Positions 9,072 to 16,921 of a stretch of 64,000 nt of DNA are shown in pieces (the stretch's first letter is position 1; the number at the start of each line of letters is the position of its first letter). The notes under the pieces were generated by a model that was not told where the DNA came from, searched no databases, and worked only from the letters and a program-made list of their open reading frames with translations. Both the position numbers and the translations under genes were made by a program. The stretch covers positions 24,072 to 88,071 of the forward strand of contig LJUY01000005.1 in NCBI GenBank assembly GCA_001304015.1, written 5' to 3'. Source of the DNA: a candidate division Zixibacteria bacterium SM23_81 (lineage in GTDB: Bacteria; SM23-81).

Positions 9072-10495
9072 CAGCTGGCCTCCACGGGATATCGCAGGTG
9101 AGTGACAAATCCCTCTTCCCACTCTTGGATTTTGTGAGGATTCATGATGTTGTTAGGATCCAGGGCTCTCTTGATGGCCTTCAGGGCTCCGATGGCCTCT
9201 GATCGTTCTATGAACAAGTAGGGAGCCTTGGTGATGCCCACGCCGTGCTCGCCGGTGATGGTGCCACCCAGGCGAAGGACGGCTTCGAAAACCTCGGTCA
9301 CTGCCTTTTCGGCCTGTTTCCAGTGGTCGGGGTTGGTGGGATCCATGAGCACTTTGGTGTGCAGATTCCCGTCCGCAGCATGGCCGTATGAGGGGATGAT
9401 GATGTCGTACCGGTCGGAGATCTCCTGAAAGGCCTCCAGGGCATCTGGTACCTTGGACATGGGCACGGCCATATCGTCGGCCAGCATCACCGTGGCGTAT
9501 TCCTCCTTCAGGGAACTCAGGGAGGGGATCATCTGCTTGCGGCCCTTCCACAACTCTGCGATTCTGGACTCGTCCTCGGTGTAATCGATGTCCAATGCCC
9601 CCAGCTCCTCGCAGATGCGCCTTACTACCTTGACCTCATCGATCACGGCCGCGGGGTGGCCGTCCAGCTCGATCAGCAGGATGGCGGCGCACTCCTGCAG
9701 ACACATCCCGGTGGCCTTATTCACGGCCTGGATACAGGTTTGAGACATAATCTCCAACTGGGAGGGCAAGATGGGTTCTGCAATGATCTTGGCCACCACC
9801 TCGCCGGCCTGTCTGAGTGTGTCGAAGTAAGGAACCACAGCCGCCTTCTTGGCCGGCAGGGGAGCCACCTTGAGGATGATCTCGGTGACGACGCCCAGGG
9901 TGCCCTCCGATCCCACCAAAAGCCGATCCAGCTGGTACCCGCTGGCGTTCTTTAAGCACCTGCCTCCCAGGTGGACGATCTCCCCTGTGGGAAGAACCGC
10001 CTCGCAGCCCAACACGTAGTCTCGAGTGGCCCCATATTTAGCGGCTTTTGCTCCCGAGGCGTTGCAAGCCATCATTCCACCCAGGGTGGCCGCCTCGCTG
10101 CTGGCCGGGCCGGGGATGAAGAACTTGTAAGGCTTCAGGGCAGCATTCAGGTGGTCACAGACCACACCAGGTTCCACCACACAGTACAGATCCGTGACCT
10201 TAATCTCCTTGATCTTGTTCATGCCCTGCATGTCCACCACGATTCCCCCATCTATGGGCACGCTGTGTCCGCAGAGGGCCGTTCCCGCGCCGCGGGGAAT
10301 TATAGGCACCTTATGTTTATTGGCCAAAAGGACAAGCTTTTGAACCTCCTGCACATTCATAGGCCGGACCACGGCGTCGGGCATGCTGCGATGGATACCG
10401 GCGTCGAAGCCGTAGACGTAGACGTCAGACGGATTGGTCTTACATCTATCTTCCCCGAAGATCTCGTTTAATTCCTTGATGACTTCCGGTTTCAT
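9071..10495 (-). CDS. FAD-linked 2-hydroxyacid dehydrogenase (GlcD/D-lactate dehydrogenase type)
   Basis: 474-residue FAD_binding_4 / FAD-oxidase C domain protein. PRGAGTALCGHSVP (about residue 78) is the FAD pyrophosphate loop; GGMMACNASGAKAAKYGATRDYV lies in two parts around 140-160; HAADGNLH and GEHGVG near 380 and 425 are the C-terminal active-site motifs. The family oxidises D-lactate, glycolate or related 2-hydroxyacids to the 2-oxoacid. The ATG at 10495 has AAGGAGA seven bases upstream. It lies between a lactate racemase-like gene and a GlcF-like iron-sulfur gene, so D-lactate oxidation to pyruvate is the likely role. Confidence 0.87.
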   Translation of the reverse strand: MKPEVIKELNEIFGEDRCKTNPSDVYVYGFDAGIHRSMPDAVVRPMNVQEVQKLVLLANKHKVPIIPRGAGTALCGHSVPIDGGIVVDMQGMNKIKEIKVTDLYCVVEPGVVCDHLNAALKPYKFFIPGPASSEAATLGGMMACNASGAKAAKYGATRDYVLGCEAVLPTGEIVHLGGRCLKNASGYQLDRLLVGSEGTLGVVTEIILKVAPLPAKKAAVVPYFDTLRQAGEVVAKIIAEPILPSQLEIMSQTCIQAVNKATGMCLQECAAILLIELDGHPAAVIDEVKVVRRICEELGALDIDYTEDESRIAELWKGRKQMIPSLSSLKEEYATVMLADDMAVPMSKVPDALEAFQEISDRYDIIIPSYGHAADGNLHTKVLMDPTNPDHWKQAEKAVTEVFEAVLRLGGTITGEHGVGITKAPYLFIERSEAIGALKAIKRALDPNNIMNPHKIQEWEEGFVTHLRYPVEAS

Positions 10496-10548
10496 GAGTG
10501 CATCTCCTTTTTTAAGACAGACAAAGCAAGTGATACAAAGCGATTTGA

Positions 10549-11793
10549 TCAAACGATAGGCACCGTAAGGCTGCCGGCCATGAGGAAAAGCACTTTGGCA
10601 TCGGGACCCTTTTCCTCTAAAGCCTGATCGATGGCCTCCTGAAGGTCGTGATAGGGCTTTAAAAAACACCCTTCCAAAACGGAGTCCTCCAGATCACAAA
10701 CACCGCACATCTGGGCCCATAATCCAATCTCGGCCATCTTGGCAGCTTTATGATACCCGAGTTTATATTCTCTCTCGATTTGGTCGAGGGCATCCTGTGG
10801 GCTCTCCGAGCTGTTCAACAGCCGTGCGAAGGTCTCGTGACCCACTCCTGTCCGACATTTGGCGACCAGTATCAGAAGGCCCCCGTCATTCAGAGCCAAC
10901 TTGCCGTTATCCAAGGCTTTCTGCGCCTGATACAAATCAACATCCATGGGGAAGGGAGCCACAGTGACCACCACATCGGCCTTTGACCCTATTTTCACAG
11001 CGAAAACCTCGTTGGCCTTTTCGATGGCCGCTTGAAAAGAGTCGTGGATGTGCCCAGCGGTGGCGGCATAAATTCTATGCTCACTGTCCAAAACCGTCAT
11101 GATGGCGAAGATCTCTTTGTCTTCGATGGTCTTGAGGGCATCGATCATGTCCTCATGAACGGGATTCCCCTCCAGAGCCAAGGCCTGGGCCTCCATCTTC
11201 AGGGCAAATTTGTGGTTTTGCTCTATTGTTTTGTAAGAGGCGATGCCGGGAAGAAAAGCCTTTCGGCCGCCGGTATACCCCGCGAAGTAATGGGGCTCCA
11301 CAGACCCGATAATCACTATCTTATGGGCATCCATGCCCATTCGGTTGACATACATCTCCGTGCCATTCTTGGATTTTCCGATAAAGACCATGTCCTCATC
11401 GCGCTTGGCGTCGTGGGCCACGATGCGGTCACTATACTTGCTGTACATCTCGCCAAATATCTGGTGGTACTCCTCGGGGGTGGGCGCACGGTGGATGCCG
11501 GTGGCGATCAGGAAGTTGACCTCACGACCTATTAGCCGGGGGGCTAATATCTCCAAGATTTTGGCCGTGGGCGTTGGCCGCGTGGCATCGTTGACGATGA
11601 ACAATACATCTCGGGCATCTTCCAGAAATTGGTCAAACGATTTAGAATTGATCGGGTGGCTCAACGCCTCCTCAAGGGTTTTATTTTCGTCGCCAACGGT
11701 CACTTTATTTGGATGTACTACCCCAGCCACTCTCTCCTCATCTAGCCGGACGCTAAGCACATCATGCTGGCCGTAAGGAACTTGTATTTCCAC
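10549..11793 (-). CDS. LarA-family nickel-dependent racemase (lactate racemase-like)
   Basis: 414-residue LarA/DUF2088 protein. NDATRPTPT near residue 78, ATGIHRAPTPEEY near 103, a histidine in IVAHDAKRDED near 134 and VEPHYFAGYTGGRKAFLPG near 170 match the substrate and nickel-pincer cofactor regions of LarA. The start is GTG at 11793 behind GGAAGGAGGG. The family racemises lactate, malate or other 2-hydroxyacids. The glcD/glcF-like genes downstream favour lactate. The cofactor-making genes larB, larC and larE are not in the window, so they would have to be elsewhere. Confidence 0.82.
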   Translation of the reverse strand: MEIQVPYGQHDVLSVRLDEERVAGVVHPNKVTVGDENKTLEEALSHPINSKSFDQFLEDARDVLFIVNDATRPTPTAKILEILAPRLIGREVNFLIATGIHRAPTPEEYHQIFGEMYSKYSDRIVAHDAKRDEDMVFIGKSKNGTEMYVNRMGMDAHKIVIIGSVEPHYFAGYTGGRKAFLPGIASYKTIEQNHKFALKMEAQALALEGNPVHEDMIDALKTIEDKEIFAIMTVLDSEHRIYAATAGHIHDSFQAAIEKANEVFAVKIGSKADVVVTVAPFPMDVDLYQAQKALDNGKLALNDGGLLILVAKCRTGVGHETFARLLNSSESPQDALDQIEREYKLGYHKAAKMAEIGLWAQMCGVCDLEDSVLEGCFLKPYHDLQEAIDQALEEKGPDAKVLFLMAGSLTVPIV

Positions 11794-12109
11794 CTCGTGA
11801 CCCTCCTTCCGCCGGTCCCGGCAATGAACTAAGCACATGGCCCTTTCAAATAGGTATATAGCTCATCAGAAGGCTGGAGTCAAGCTCATACGCCGGCTTT
11901 GAGATTTCTAGCAGCTGCTCTCATCCTAACGGCCATATCTCATGTGAGCTCCGAAACATATACCGCGGTTCCAGTGGACAAACCTCTTCCCTCTAGCTCC
12001 CTCCGGTAGGCAAAAAGCCAGAGGGAAGAACGTGCTTGAGAAGATCTTTGCCCAATCTTCTGGTGATGGACTGAAAGATCGGCTAAAACCATCCCATGCG
12101 ATCCTAGTT
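11794..12109. other. Gap between citrate synthase and larA-like gene
   Basis: No gene is visible. It holds the larA-operon promoter (11855-11883) and an imperfect 12-base-pair hairpin at 11986-11997/12017-12028 (CTTCCCTCTAGC against GCCAGAGGGAAG) downstream of citrate synthase. The hairpin lacks a T-run. Confidence 0.5.
11855..11883 (-). promoter_or_regulatory. Promoter of the larA-glcD-glcF operon
   Basis: TTGACT (11883-11878), a 17-base spacer and TATATA (11860-11855), giving a leader of about 55 bases before the GTG of the larA-like gene. It suggests that the lactate module is transcribed separately from citrate synthase. Confidence 0.55.
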
Positions 12110-13282
12110 TTAGCGCTGGTCGATGGGAACGTACTCCTTTTCCATGTCTCCTACATAGACGGCTCTGGGGCGGAAAATACGATTCTCGGGCAGGTATTCG
12201 AGAACCCGAGCCACCCATCCGGCGACACGGCTTACAGCGAAAATGGGAGTGAACAGGGGAACCTCAATGCCTAAAGCGTAGTAGATGGTGCCTGAGTAAA
12301 AATCCACGTTGGGAAAGATGCCCCTCTCGCCATAGGCGGCGATGACCTCTTCCTCCACCTTCCTGGCAATCTTGAACAGATGGGGCATCCCCATCCTCTC
12401 GGTCACCTCTTGAGAATATTTCCCCAGAACCTTGGCCCGCGGATCATAGGCCTTATAGACTCGATGGCCGAAACCCATGATTTTCTTCTTCTTGGCGATG
12501 GCGTCCCTGACATACTCCACCGCTTCTTCCTCGTCCTTAAGAGGCAGCATTTCGGCCAGAGCGCGTTCGTTGGCCCCACCATGAAGGGGACCCTTTAGGC
12601 TGCCCACCCCGGCGCAAACCGAAGAATAAAGGTCGCTGAGGGAGGAGTTTACCACCATGCAGGTGAAGGTGGAGGCGTTCATCCCATGGTCGGCATGGAG
12701 GATCATGGAGATGTCCATAACCTTTATCATCAAGTCGTTAGGTTTCTCCCCCAGGGCCATGTAAAGGAAGTTGGCCGTGTGATCCAAGCTTGGATCAGGT
12801 TCGACCGGTTCCTGGCCCTTGCGGATTCTGGCGATGGCCGCTGCCACAGTGGCCATCTGAGAGATCAGCTTGATGGCGATTTCCGTGTCGTTCTCCACGG
12901 TGACCTCATCCGCCTTGGTATCTTTGCAACCAAGCACCGAGATCCCGGTTCTGAGAGCAGCCATGGGATGGCAATCTTTAGGTAAGCTCTTGAGAGTGTC
13001 GATGACCTCTTGCGGGATCTTACGGTAGCCCAAGAGCTTCCCCTTGAAATCGTCCAGCTCTTTTTGAGTGGGCAGTTTGCCGAAGAGCAACAGATAGGCC
13101 GTTTCCTCATAAGTGGAATGCTCAGCCAGATCGAAGATATTATATCCTCGGTAAACTAACCAACCCTTTTCACCATCCACATAGCCAATTCTGGAGTGGC
13201 AGGTGATGGCGCCCTCCAGGCCTTTGCCCAACTGAATGGTCACGGGCCATTCTACCTCTCCGACAAATTTAGGTGCTGCCAT
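12110..13282 (-). CDS. Citrate synthase
   Basis: 390-residue type II-like citrate synthase that condenses oxaloacetate with acetyl-CoA. Catalytic motifs are visible: LHADHGMNAST near residue 200, GPLHGGANERAL near 233, GFGHRVYKAYDPRA near 278 and DFYSGTIYYALGI near 330; the active-site histidines and the aspartate are all present. AAGGAGG lies seven bases upstream of the ATG at 13282. Methylcitrate synthase is a close relative, but no prp genes are near, and icd and aconitase-type genes are in the same region, so the TCA role is preferred. Confidence 0.93.
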   Translation of the reverse strand: MAAPKFVGEVEWPVTIQLGKGLEGAITCHSRIGYVDGEKGWLVYRGYNIFDLAEHSTYEETAYLLLFGKLPTQKELDDFKGKLLGYRKIPQEVIDTLKSLPKDCHPMAALRTGISVLGCKDTKADEVTVENDTEIAIKLISQMATVAAAIARIRKGQEPVEPDPSLDHTANFLYMALGEKPNDLMIKVMDISMILHADHGMNASTFTCMVVNSSLSDLYSSVCAGVGSLKGPLHGGANERALAEMLPLKDEEEAVEYVRDAIAKKKKIMGFGHRVYKAYDPRAKVLGKYSQEVTERMGMPHLFKIARKVEEEVIAAYGERGIFPNVDFYSGTIYYALGIEVPLFTPIFAVSRVAGWVARVLEYLPENRIFRPRAVYVGDMEKEYVPIDQR

Positions 13283-13313
13283 GAAACAACCTCCTTTTCC
13301 TAGATGAATAGGC

Positions 13314-13347
13314 AAAAAAAAGGGGCAAGAGCAAACAGCTCTCTCCC
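13314..13347 (-). terminator. Intrinsic terminator after ndk
   Basis: A stem (AGAGC against GCTCT around TGTTT, extended by GGG against CCC with one mismatch) at 13347-13323 is followed by eight T residues. It lies downstream of ndk and 32 bases upstream of the citrate synthase start, so it could also act as an attenuator in that gene's leader. Confidence 0.65.
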
Positions 13348-13458
13348 GCCGAACGTCAATGACGATGGCGGGCAAGGATAATTTAGCTTTCAGCAGTCCT
13401 CCTTTCTCCTCAAGTTGCCCTTCATAAGCACTATTCCTGAAAACCTCGGGCTATTCCG

Positions 13459-13872
13459 TCACGAAAAATGAGTGGCTGGAAAGAAAAAAGCGATCTCCTC
13501 CCGAGCAGTCTGCGGTGAGTCGGAGGCGTGAACGGCATTCTTGCTCCCGTCCTCGGCGAACTCTTTTCGAATGGTTCCCTCATGGGCATCCTTTGGATTT
13601 GTAGCTCCGATCAGCCTGCGTAAGTCTCTGATGGCGTTGTCTTTTTCTAAGACGGCTACCAGTATAGGACCGGATGCCATAAATTCTATCAAATTTTTAT
13701 AGAAGGGTTTTTCCCGATGGACCTGGTAGAATTGACCCGCCGTCTCCGGCGTGAGCCTTTCGGGTTTCAGAGCACATAGTCGGTAACCCTCCCGTGTGAC
13801 ACGATGGAGAATTTTGCCCGTCGTCCGTTTCGCCACGGCATCCGGTTTGATGATCAACAGCGTTCTCTCCAT
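13459..13872 (-). CDS. ndk: Nucleoside diphosphate kinase
   Basis: 137-residue cytosolic enzyme that moves the gamma-phosphate between nucleoside triphosphates and diphosphates. It starts MERTLLIIKPDAV and contains the phospho-histidine motif NAVHASDS near residue 112. Length and motifs are standard. It has its own promoter upstream and a terminator downstream, so it is likely a single-gene unit between selD and citrate synthase. Confidence 0.95.
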   Translation of the reverse strand: MERTLLIIKPDAVAKRTTGKILHRVTREGYRLCALKPERLTPETAGQFYQVHREKPFYKNLIEFMASGPILVAVLEKDNAIRDLRRLIGATNPKDAHEGTIRKEFAEDGSKNAVHASDSPQTAREEIAFFFPATHFS

Positions 13873-13934
13873 TCAGCAGAGCTCCACACCACATAGAGTT
13901 TTGCTCTCACATAAGAAGCAAGCATAGAAAGTTT

Positions 13935-13963
13935 ATTTTAACAAACTTTTTGATGAAAGTCAA
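13935..13963 (-). promoter_or_regulatory. Promoter of ndk
   Basis: TTGACT (13963-13958), a 17-base spacer and TAAAAT (13940-13935) in an AT-rich stretch, with a leader of about 56 bases to the ndk ATG. Confidence 0.65.
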
Positions 13964-14032
13964 TACTTTTCGCCTGGCTGAAGTGGTTTTATCCCTAAAT
14001 AGCGTATGCCTATTTTCTTCCCCTTGAAATGA

Positions 14033-15073
14033 TCATTTAAGCTCTATACTCGGTGACTTGGAGGCAATCACATGCCCGATGAGACGGGCCGAAAGAATAT
14101 CGTGGCGATGAAGGAGATCCACGAGGTCTCCGGCTTTCTCTTCAGTCACGGCCATCAACAGACCCCCGGAAGTCTGGGCATCACAGAGAAGAGTGTGGAG
14201 GACTGGGTCAATTTTGTTGAGGACCTTTGTATAAGGCTGAACATATTCGAAATTCTTCTTTGTGCCCCCAGGTACCAACCCAGCTCGAGCGTATTCCAGG
14301 GCACGACTCACGAGAGGCACTTCCTCAACCAGGATGCGAGCTCCCACATTACTGGCCATGAGCATCTGCAGAAGATGACCCAGCAGACCAAATCCGGTGA
14401 TGTCCGTGCAGGCGTTCACGCCCACCTCCAGCATGCACTGAGAGGCAGAATGATTTAACTGAGTCATCAGAGCGTTGATCTCCTTAACAGTCTGGGGCGA
14501 CGCCCGGCCGGCTTTCAGGGCCGTGGACACAATTCCCGTTCCCAGAGGTTTGGTCAACACCAATCCATCGCCTGGTCTCGCGCCGGTGGTGCTCACGATC
14601 TTGTCCCTGTCCACAATCCCCGTTACCGCTAGACCATACTTCAACTCCTGATCTTTTATGGTGTGCCCACCGATGATGACCGCTCCGGCCTCCTTGACCT
14701 TCTCTATGCTCCCTTTGATAAGCTTCTCCAAGATAGAAAGGTCCAGTTTTGTGGGAAAACCAACCACGTTAAGAGCCGTCAGTGGCCTGGCTCCCATGGC
14801 GTAGACATCGCTCAGGGAATTCGCGGCAGCGATCTGGCCAAATACGTAGGGATCATCTGCGATGGGTGTGAGTACATCGACCGTCTGGACTAAGGCTCGC
14901 CTCTCGTCCAGCACGTAGACTCCCGCGTCCCCTAGAGCTTCGTACCCCAAGATGATGTTGGGATCATCGAATGTGGGCAAATGGCGCAGAACCTGCGCCA
15001 GGTCTTTTTGACAGACCTTAGCCGCTCACCCAGCGGCCTTGGTCATGGCGGTTAGGTGAACCACTTCTTCCAC
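14033..15073 (-). CDS. selD: Selenide, water dikinase SelD with selenocysteine at position 16
   Basis: SelD makes selenophosphate from selenide and ATP, the selenium donor for Sec-tRNA. The full 346-residue reading frame starts at GTG 15073 behind GGGAGGTG and reads through an in-frame UGA at 15028-15026. The context is M-T-K-A-A-G-U-A-A-K-V-C, aligned with the catalytic Cys/Sec of the family, and continues DLAQVLRHLP. Later motifs are GGHTIKDQELKYG and the glycine-rich ATP site LGTGIVSTALKAG. A shorter start after the UGA would lose the catalytic residue. A SECIS-like hairpin follows the UGA, and tRNA-Sec lies 85 bases upstream. SelD enzymes with Sec are known in other bacteria. Confidence 0.93.
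14982..15000 (-). promoter_or_regulatory. SECIS-like hairpin of selD
   Basis: Perfect 7-base-pair stem TGGCGCA / TGCGCCA with loop GGTTC, starting 25 bases after the UGA. The GGU in the apical loop matches the known SelB-binding feature of bacterial SECIS elements. Confidence 0.75.
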
Positions 15074-15158
15074 GCCGTGACACCTCCCTGCCGAGCTGAC
15101 CTTGAAGATTTCATATTAAAAGATTTGAGTTCCCCGCCGCGCCATTGAGGGCAAAAAT

Positions 15159-15253
15159 TGGCGGAGGCGTGTAGGAATCGAACCTACCGAGGACAAATAT
15201 TGCCCCCAACTGGATTTGAAGTCCAGCAGGCACACCAGCACCTATCCGCCTCC
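15159..15253 (-). tRNA. selC: tRNA-Sec (anticodon UCA)
   Basis: 95 bases ending in an encoded CCA. The anticodon loop is CUUCAAA within a 5-base-pair stem (CTGGA / TCCAG), a 6-base-pair D stem closes on a 4-base loop, the long variable arm pairs over about 8 base pairs, and the T arm is GTAGG-TTCGATT-CCTAC. These are the special features of bacterial tRNA-Sec. The acceptor has seven clear pairs (GGAGGCG / CGCCTCC); the eighth position is a G-A mismatch, where eight pairs are usual. The gene lies between a nuclease-like gene and selD. Confidence 0.96.
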
Positions 15254-15290
15254 GCGTTGCAAAGGAACCAAATGAAGAGAACCTTATGGG

Positions 15291-15319
15291 ATAGTAATCA
15301 CTAGATTCCCTGTTGTCAA
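15291..15319 (-). promoter_or_regulatory. Promoter of tRNA-Sec (and possibly selD)
   Basis: TTGACA (15319-15314), a 17-base spacer and TACTAT (15296-15291), about 31 bases before the mature tRNA 5' end. No terminator is seen between the tRNA and selD, so both may be on one transcript. Confidence 0.6.
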
Positions 15320-15384
15320 TACCTTTTTAACTGAACTTCCCTCTAAGTGATGCATTTCAAACCGTTAGTTTCGATTCCAGAAGT

Positions 15385-16869
15385 TCAGTGGGAGTACGGT
15401 GCGCCCTGAAACTTTGAATCCTTTCTTTTCGCCTCTCCTACGACCTCATCGCGCAACACCTGGTCATCATACCCAGGCATAATGGCGCGGCTGCCCTCCT
15501 CCATCAGATAGGCACCTACTCCCGAGACGGTCAGCACGTCGCCCTCCCTCACCGAATCCAGGTCGATTCCCGTCTCGCTTCGGACCAACACCACAACAGC
15601 TCCCGATCCATCGTCCAGATGCAAGCGGGTCCAGCTTTCGTCCTCCAAGGCGAATACAACCTTGCCCCGGACGCTGATCAGGGTGTTGTCCCACCGGGAG
15701 TCCTTGGCCTCTCCGGTGGACAGGACTTGAGGGGATGGCGATGGATGGCCCCTCTCCAGCACCGTCACCGATGGCCCGATGATCTCTTTGAGACCATGGT
15801 AGTCCTGGGCCATCCCCTCCACCCTGACCAAGTCACCGCGCGAGATGCCCTCCTGGAGGCGATGGTCAAAAAGCAGGATGCCCCGGCCGGACTGATCTTG
15901 AATGTAGACCTTCATACGCTGGTCATCGAGAACGCCGCTTCCCATGGTCACCACGCCTTGTACCGTGACCAGATCGAAAGTTTCGGGACCGGGCTCCAGA
16001 TTTGCGATGACCTCGACCTCGGCGGGCGGTGGAAACTCCGGCTGGCCGGCATCGACCCAGGCCGTATACCATAGATCGGCCAGAACTCTGGCCGACTGGC
16101 CCAACTGGCCGATAGTGAAGGGGCCCGTCTTCTCCCACATGATTCGGTAGTATTCCGCGCTATAGGTCGGAGACCGCTTCCTGGCCTGGCGATCCGCGTT
16201 CAGAATGCTATCTACATACATCCAGGTGCCTGGGATCGTGGCGAAGATGTGTTCCAGGGGATCCTCGATATAAACGGCCAGACTGGAATCGGGCCTCAAC
16301 TGGGCCAGGTACCTCTCCACCATGTGTATCTCGTAACGTAGATGGACTCCATCGTGACCAGTGAGCTGGCCATCGTAGTTCGCGGTGGTATGAAGGGGCT
16401 GGTGACAGTCGGCCACATAGTGGCCCAGATCTGCCGCCAGGAGGACAGCCTGACTCCATTCGCCCCCGGCCATGACCACGCTCAGGCTTTCGGTGACACC
16501 GGCTATTGTCCAGGGTACTACCCCATTTCCATAGACGTCAAGATGATGACTGTGTTGAGCCCGAAGAGAATCCAGGTCGTGGGAGAGAGACCCTGCGTAA
16601 AACTCGGGATAATTGTCGATGTCGATCCAGTGACGGGGACCTTCAAGAGGATCGGTGGCTTTGCGAGCATCTGCATCGCTCGCATGAGCAGCGATGATCC
16701 TAGACCAGCGTTCGAAGCCGGCCATCTCCATGGGTAGATGCTGGAACGCCTTTTCGTTCACCCAGCGATGGACCCGACCACCCCAGGCCCAACTCACTGC
16801 CGGCAAGGAAAAGATCACAACAGAAATTACGGCCGCCCAGTAGGACCGCCTGCTCCGCGAAGCCGTCAT
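15385..16869 (-). CDS. Secreted S1/P1-nuclease-like protein with C-terminal OB-type domains
   Basis: About 494 residues. An N-terminal signal peptide (basic SRSRRS, hydrophobic core, VSWA) would be cleaved just before WGGRVHRWVNEKA; in S1/P1 nucleases and zinc phospholipase C the mature N-terminal Trp is a zinc ligand, so the cut site fits well. LGHYVADCHQPLHT near residue 170 and further His/Asp residues complete the trinuclear zinc pattern. The C-terminal half (from about residue 290) has two stretches like bacterial OB-fold nucleic-acid-binding domains (VTVQGVVTM and ISVRGKVVFALED starts). It sits between selB and tRNA-Sec without an obvious link to selenium. The start could also be GTG at 16881. 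Substrate (nucleic acid or phospholipid) is unknown. Confidence 0.75.
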   Translation of the reverse strand: MTASRSRRSYWAAVISVVIFSLPAVSWAWGGRVHRWVNEKAFQHLPMEMAGFERWSRIIAAHASDADARKATDPLEGPRHWIDIDNYPEFYAGSLSHDLDSLRAQHSHHLDVYGNGVVPWTIAGVTESLSVVMAGGEWSQAVLLAADLGHYVADCHQPLHTTANYDGQLTGHDGVHLRYEIHMVERYLAQLRPDSSLAVYIEDPLEHIFATIPGTWMYVDSILNADRQARKRSPTYSAEYYRIMWEKTGPFTIGQLGQSARVLADLWYTAWVDAGQPEFPPPAEVEVIANLEPGPETFDLVTVQGVVTMGSGVLDDQRMKVYIQDQSGRGILLFDHRLQEGISRGDLVRVEGMAQDYHGLKEIIGPSVTVLERGHPSPSPQVLSTGEAKDSRWDNTLISVRGKVVFALEDESWTRLHLDDGSGAVVVLVRSETGIDLDSVREGDVLTVSGVGAYLMEEGSRAIMPGYDDQVLRDEVVGEAKRKDSKFQGAPYSH

Positions 16870-16921
16870 GGTAAGTCTCACTGAAAGTCAGGAAATCAGC
16901 TGGCTGACCAATTCTTGTTCG

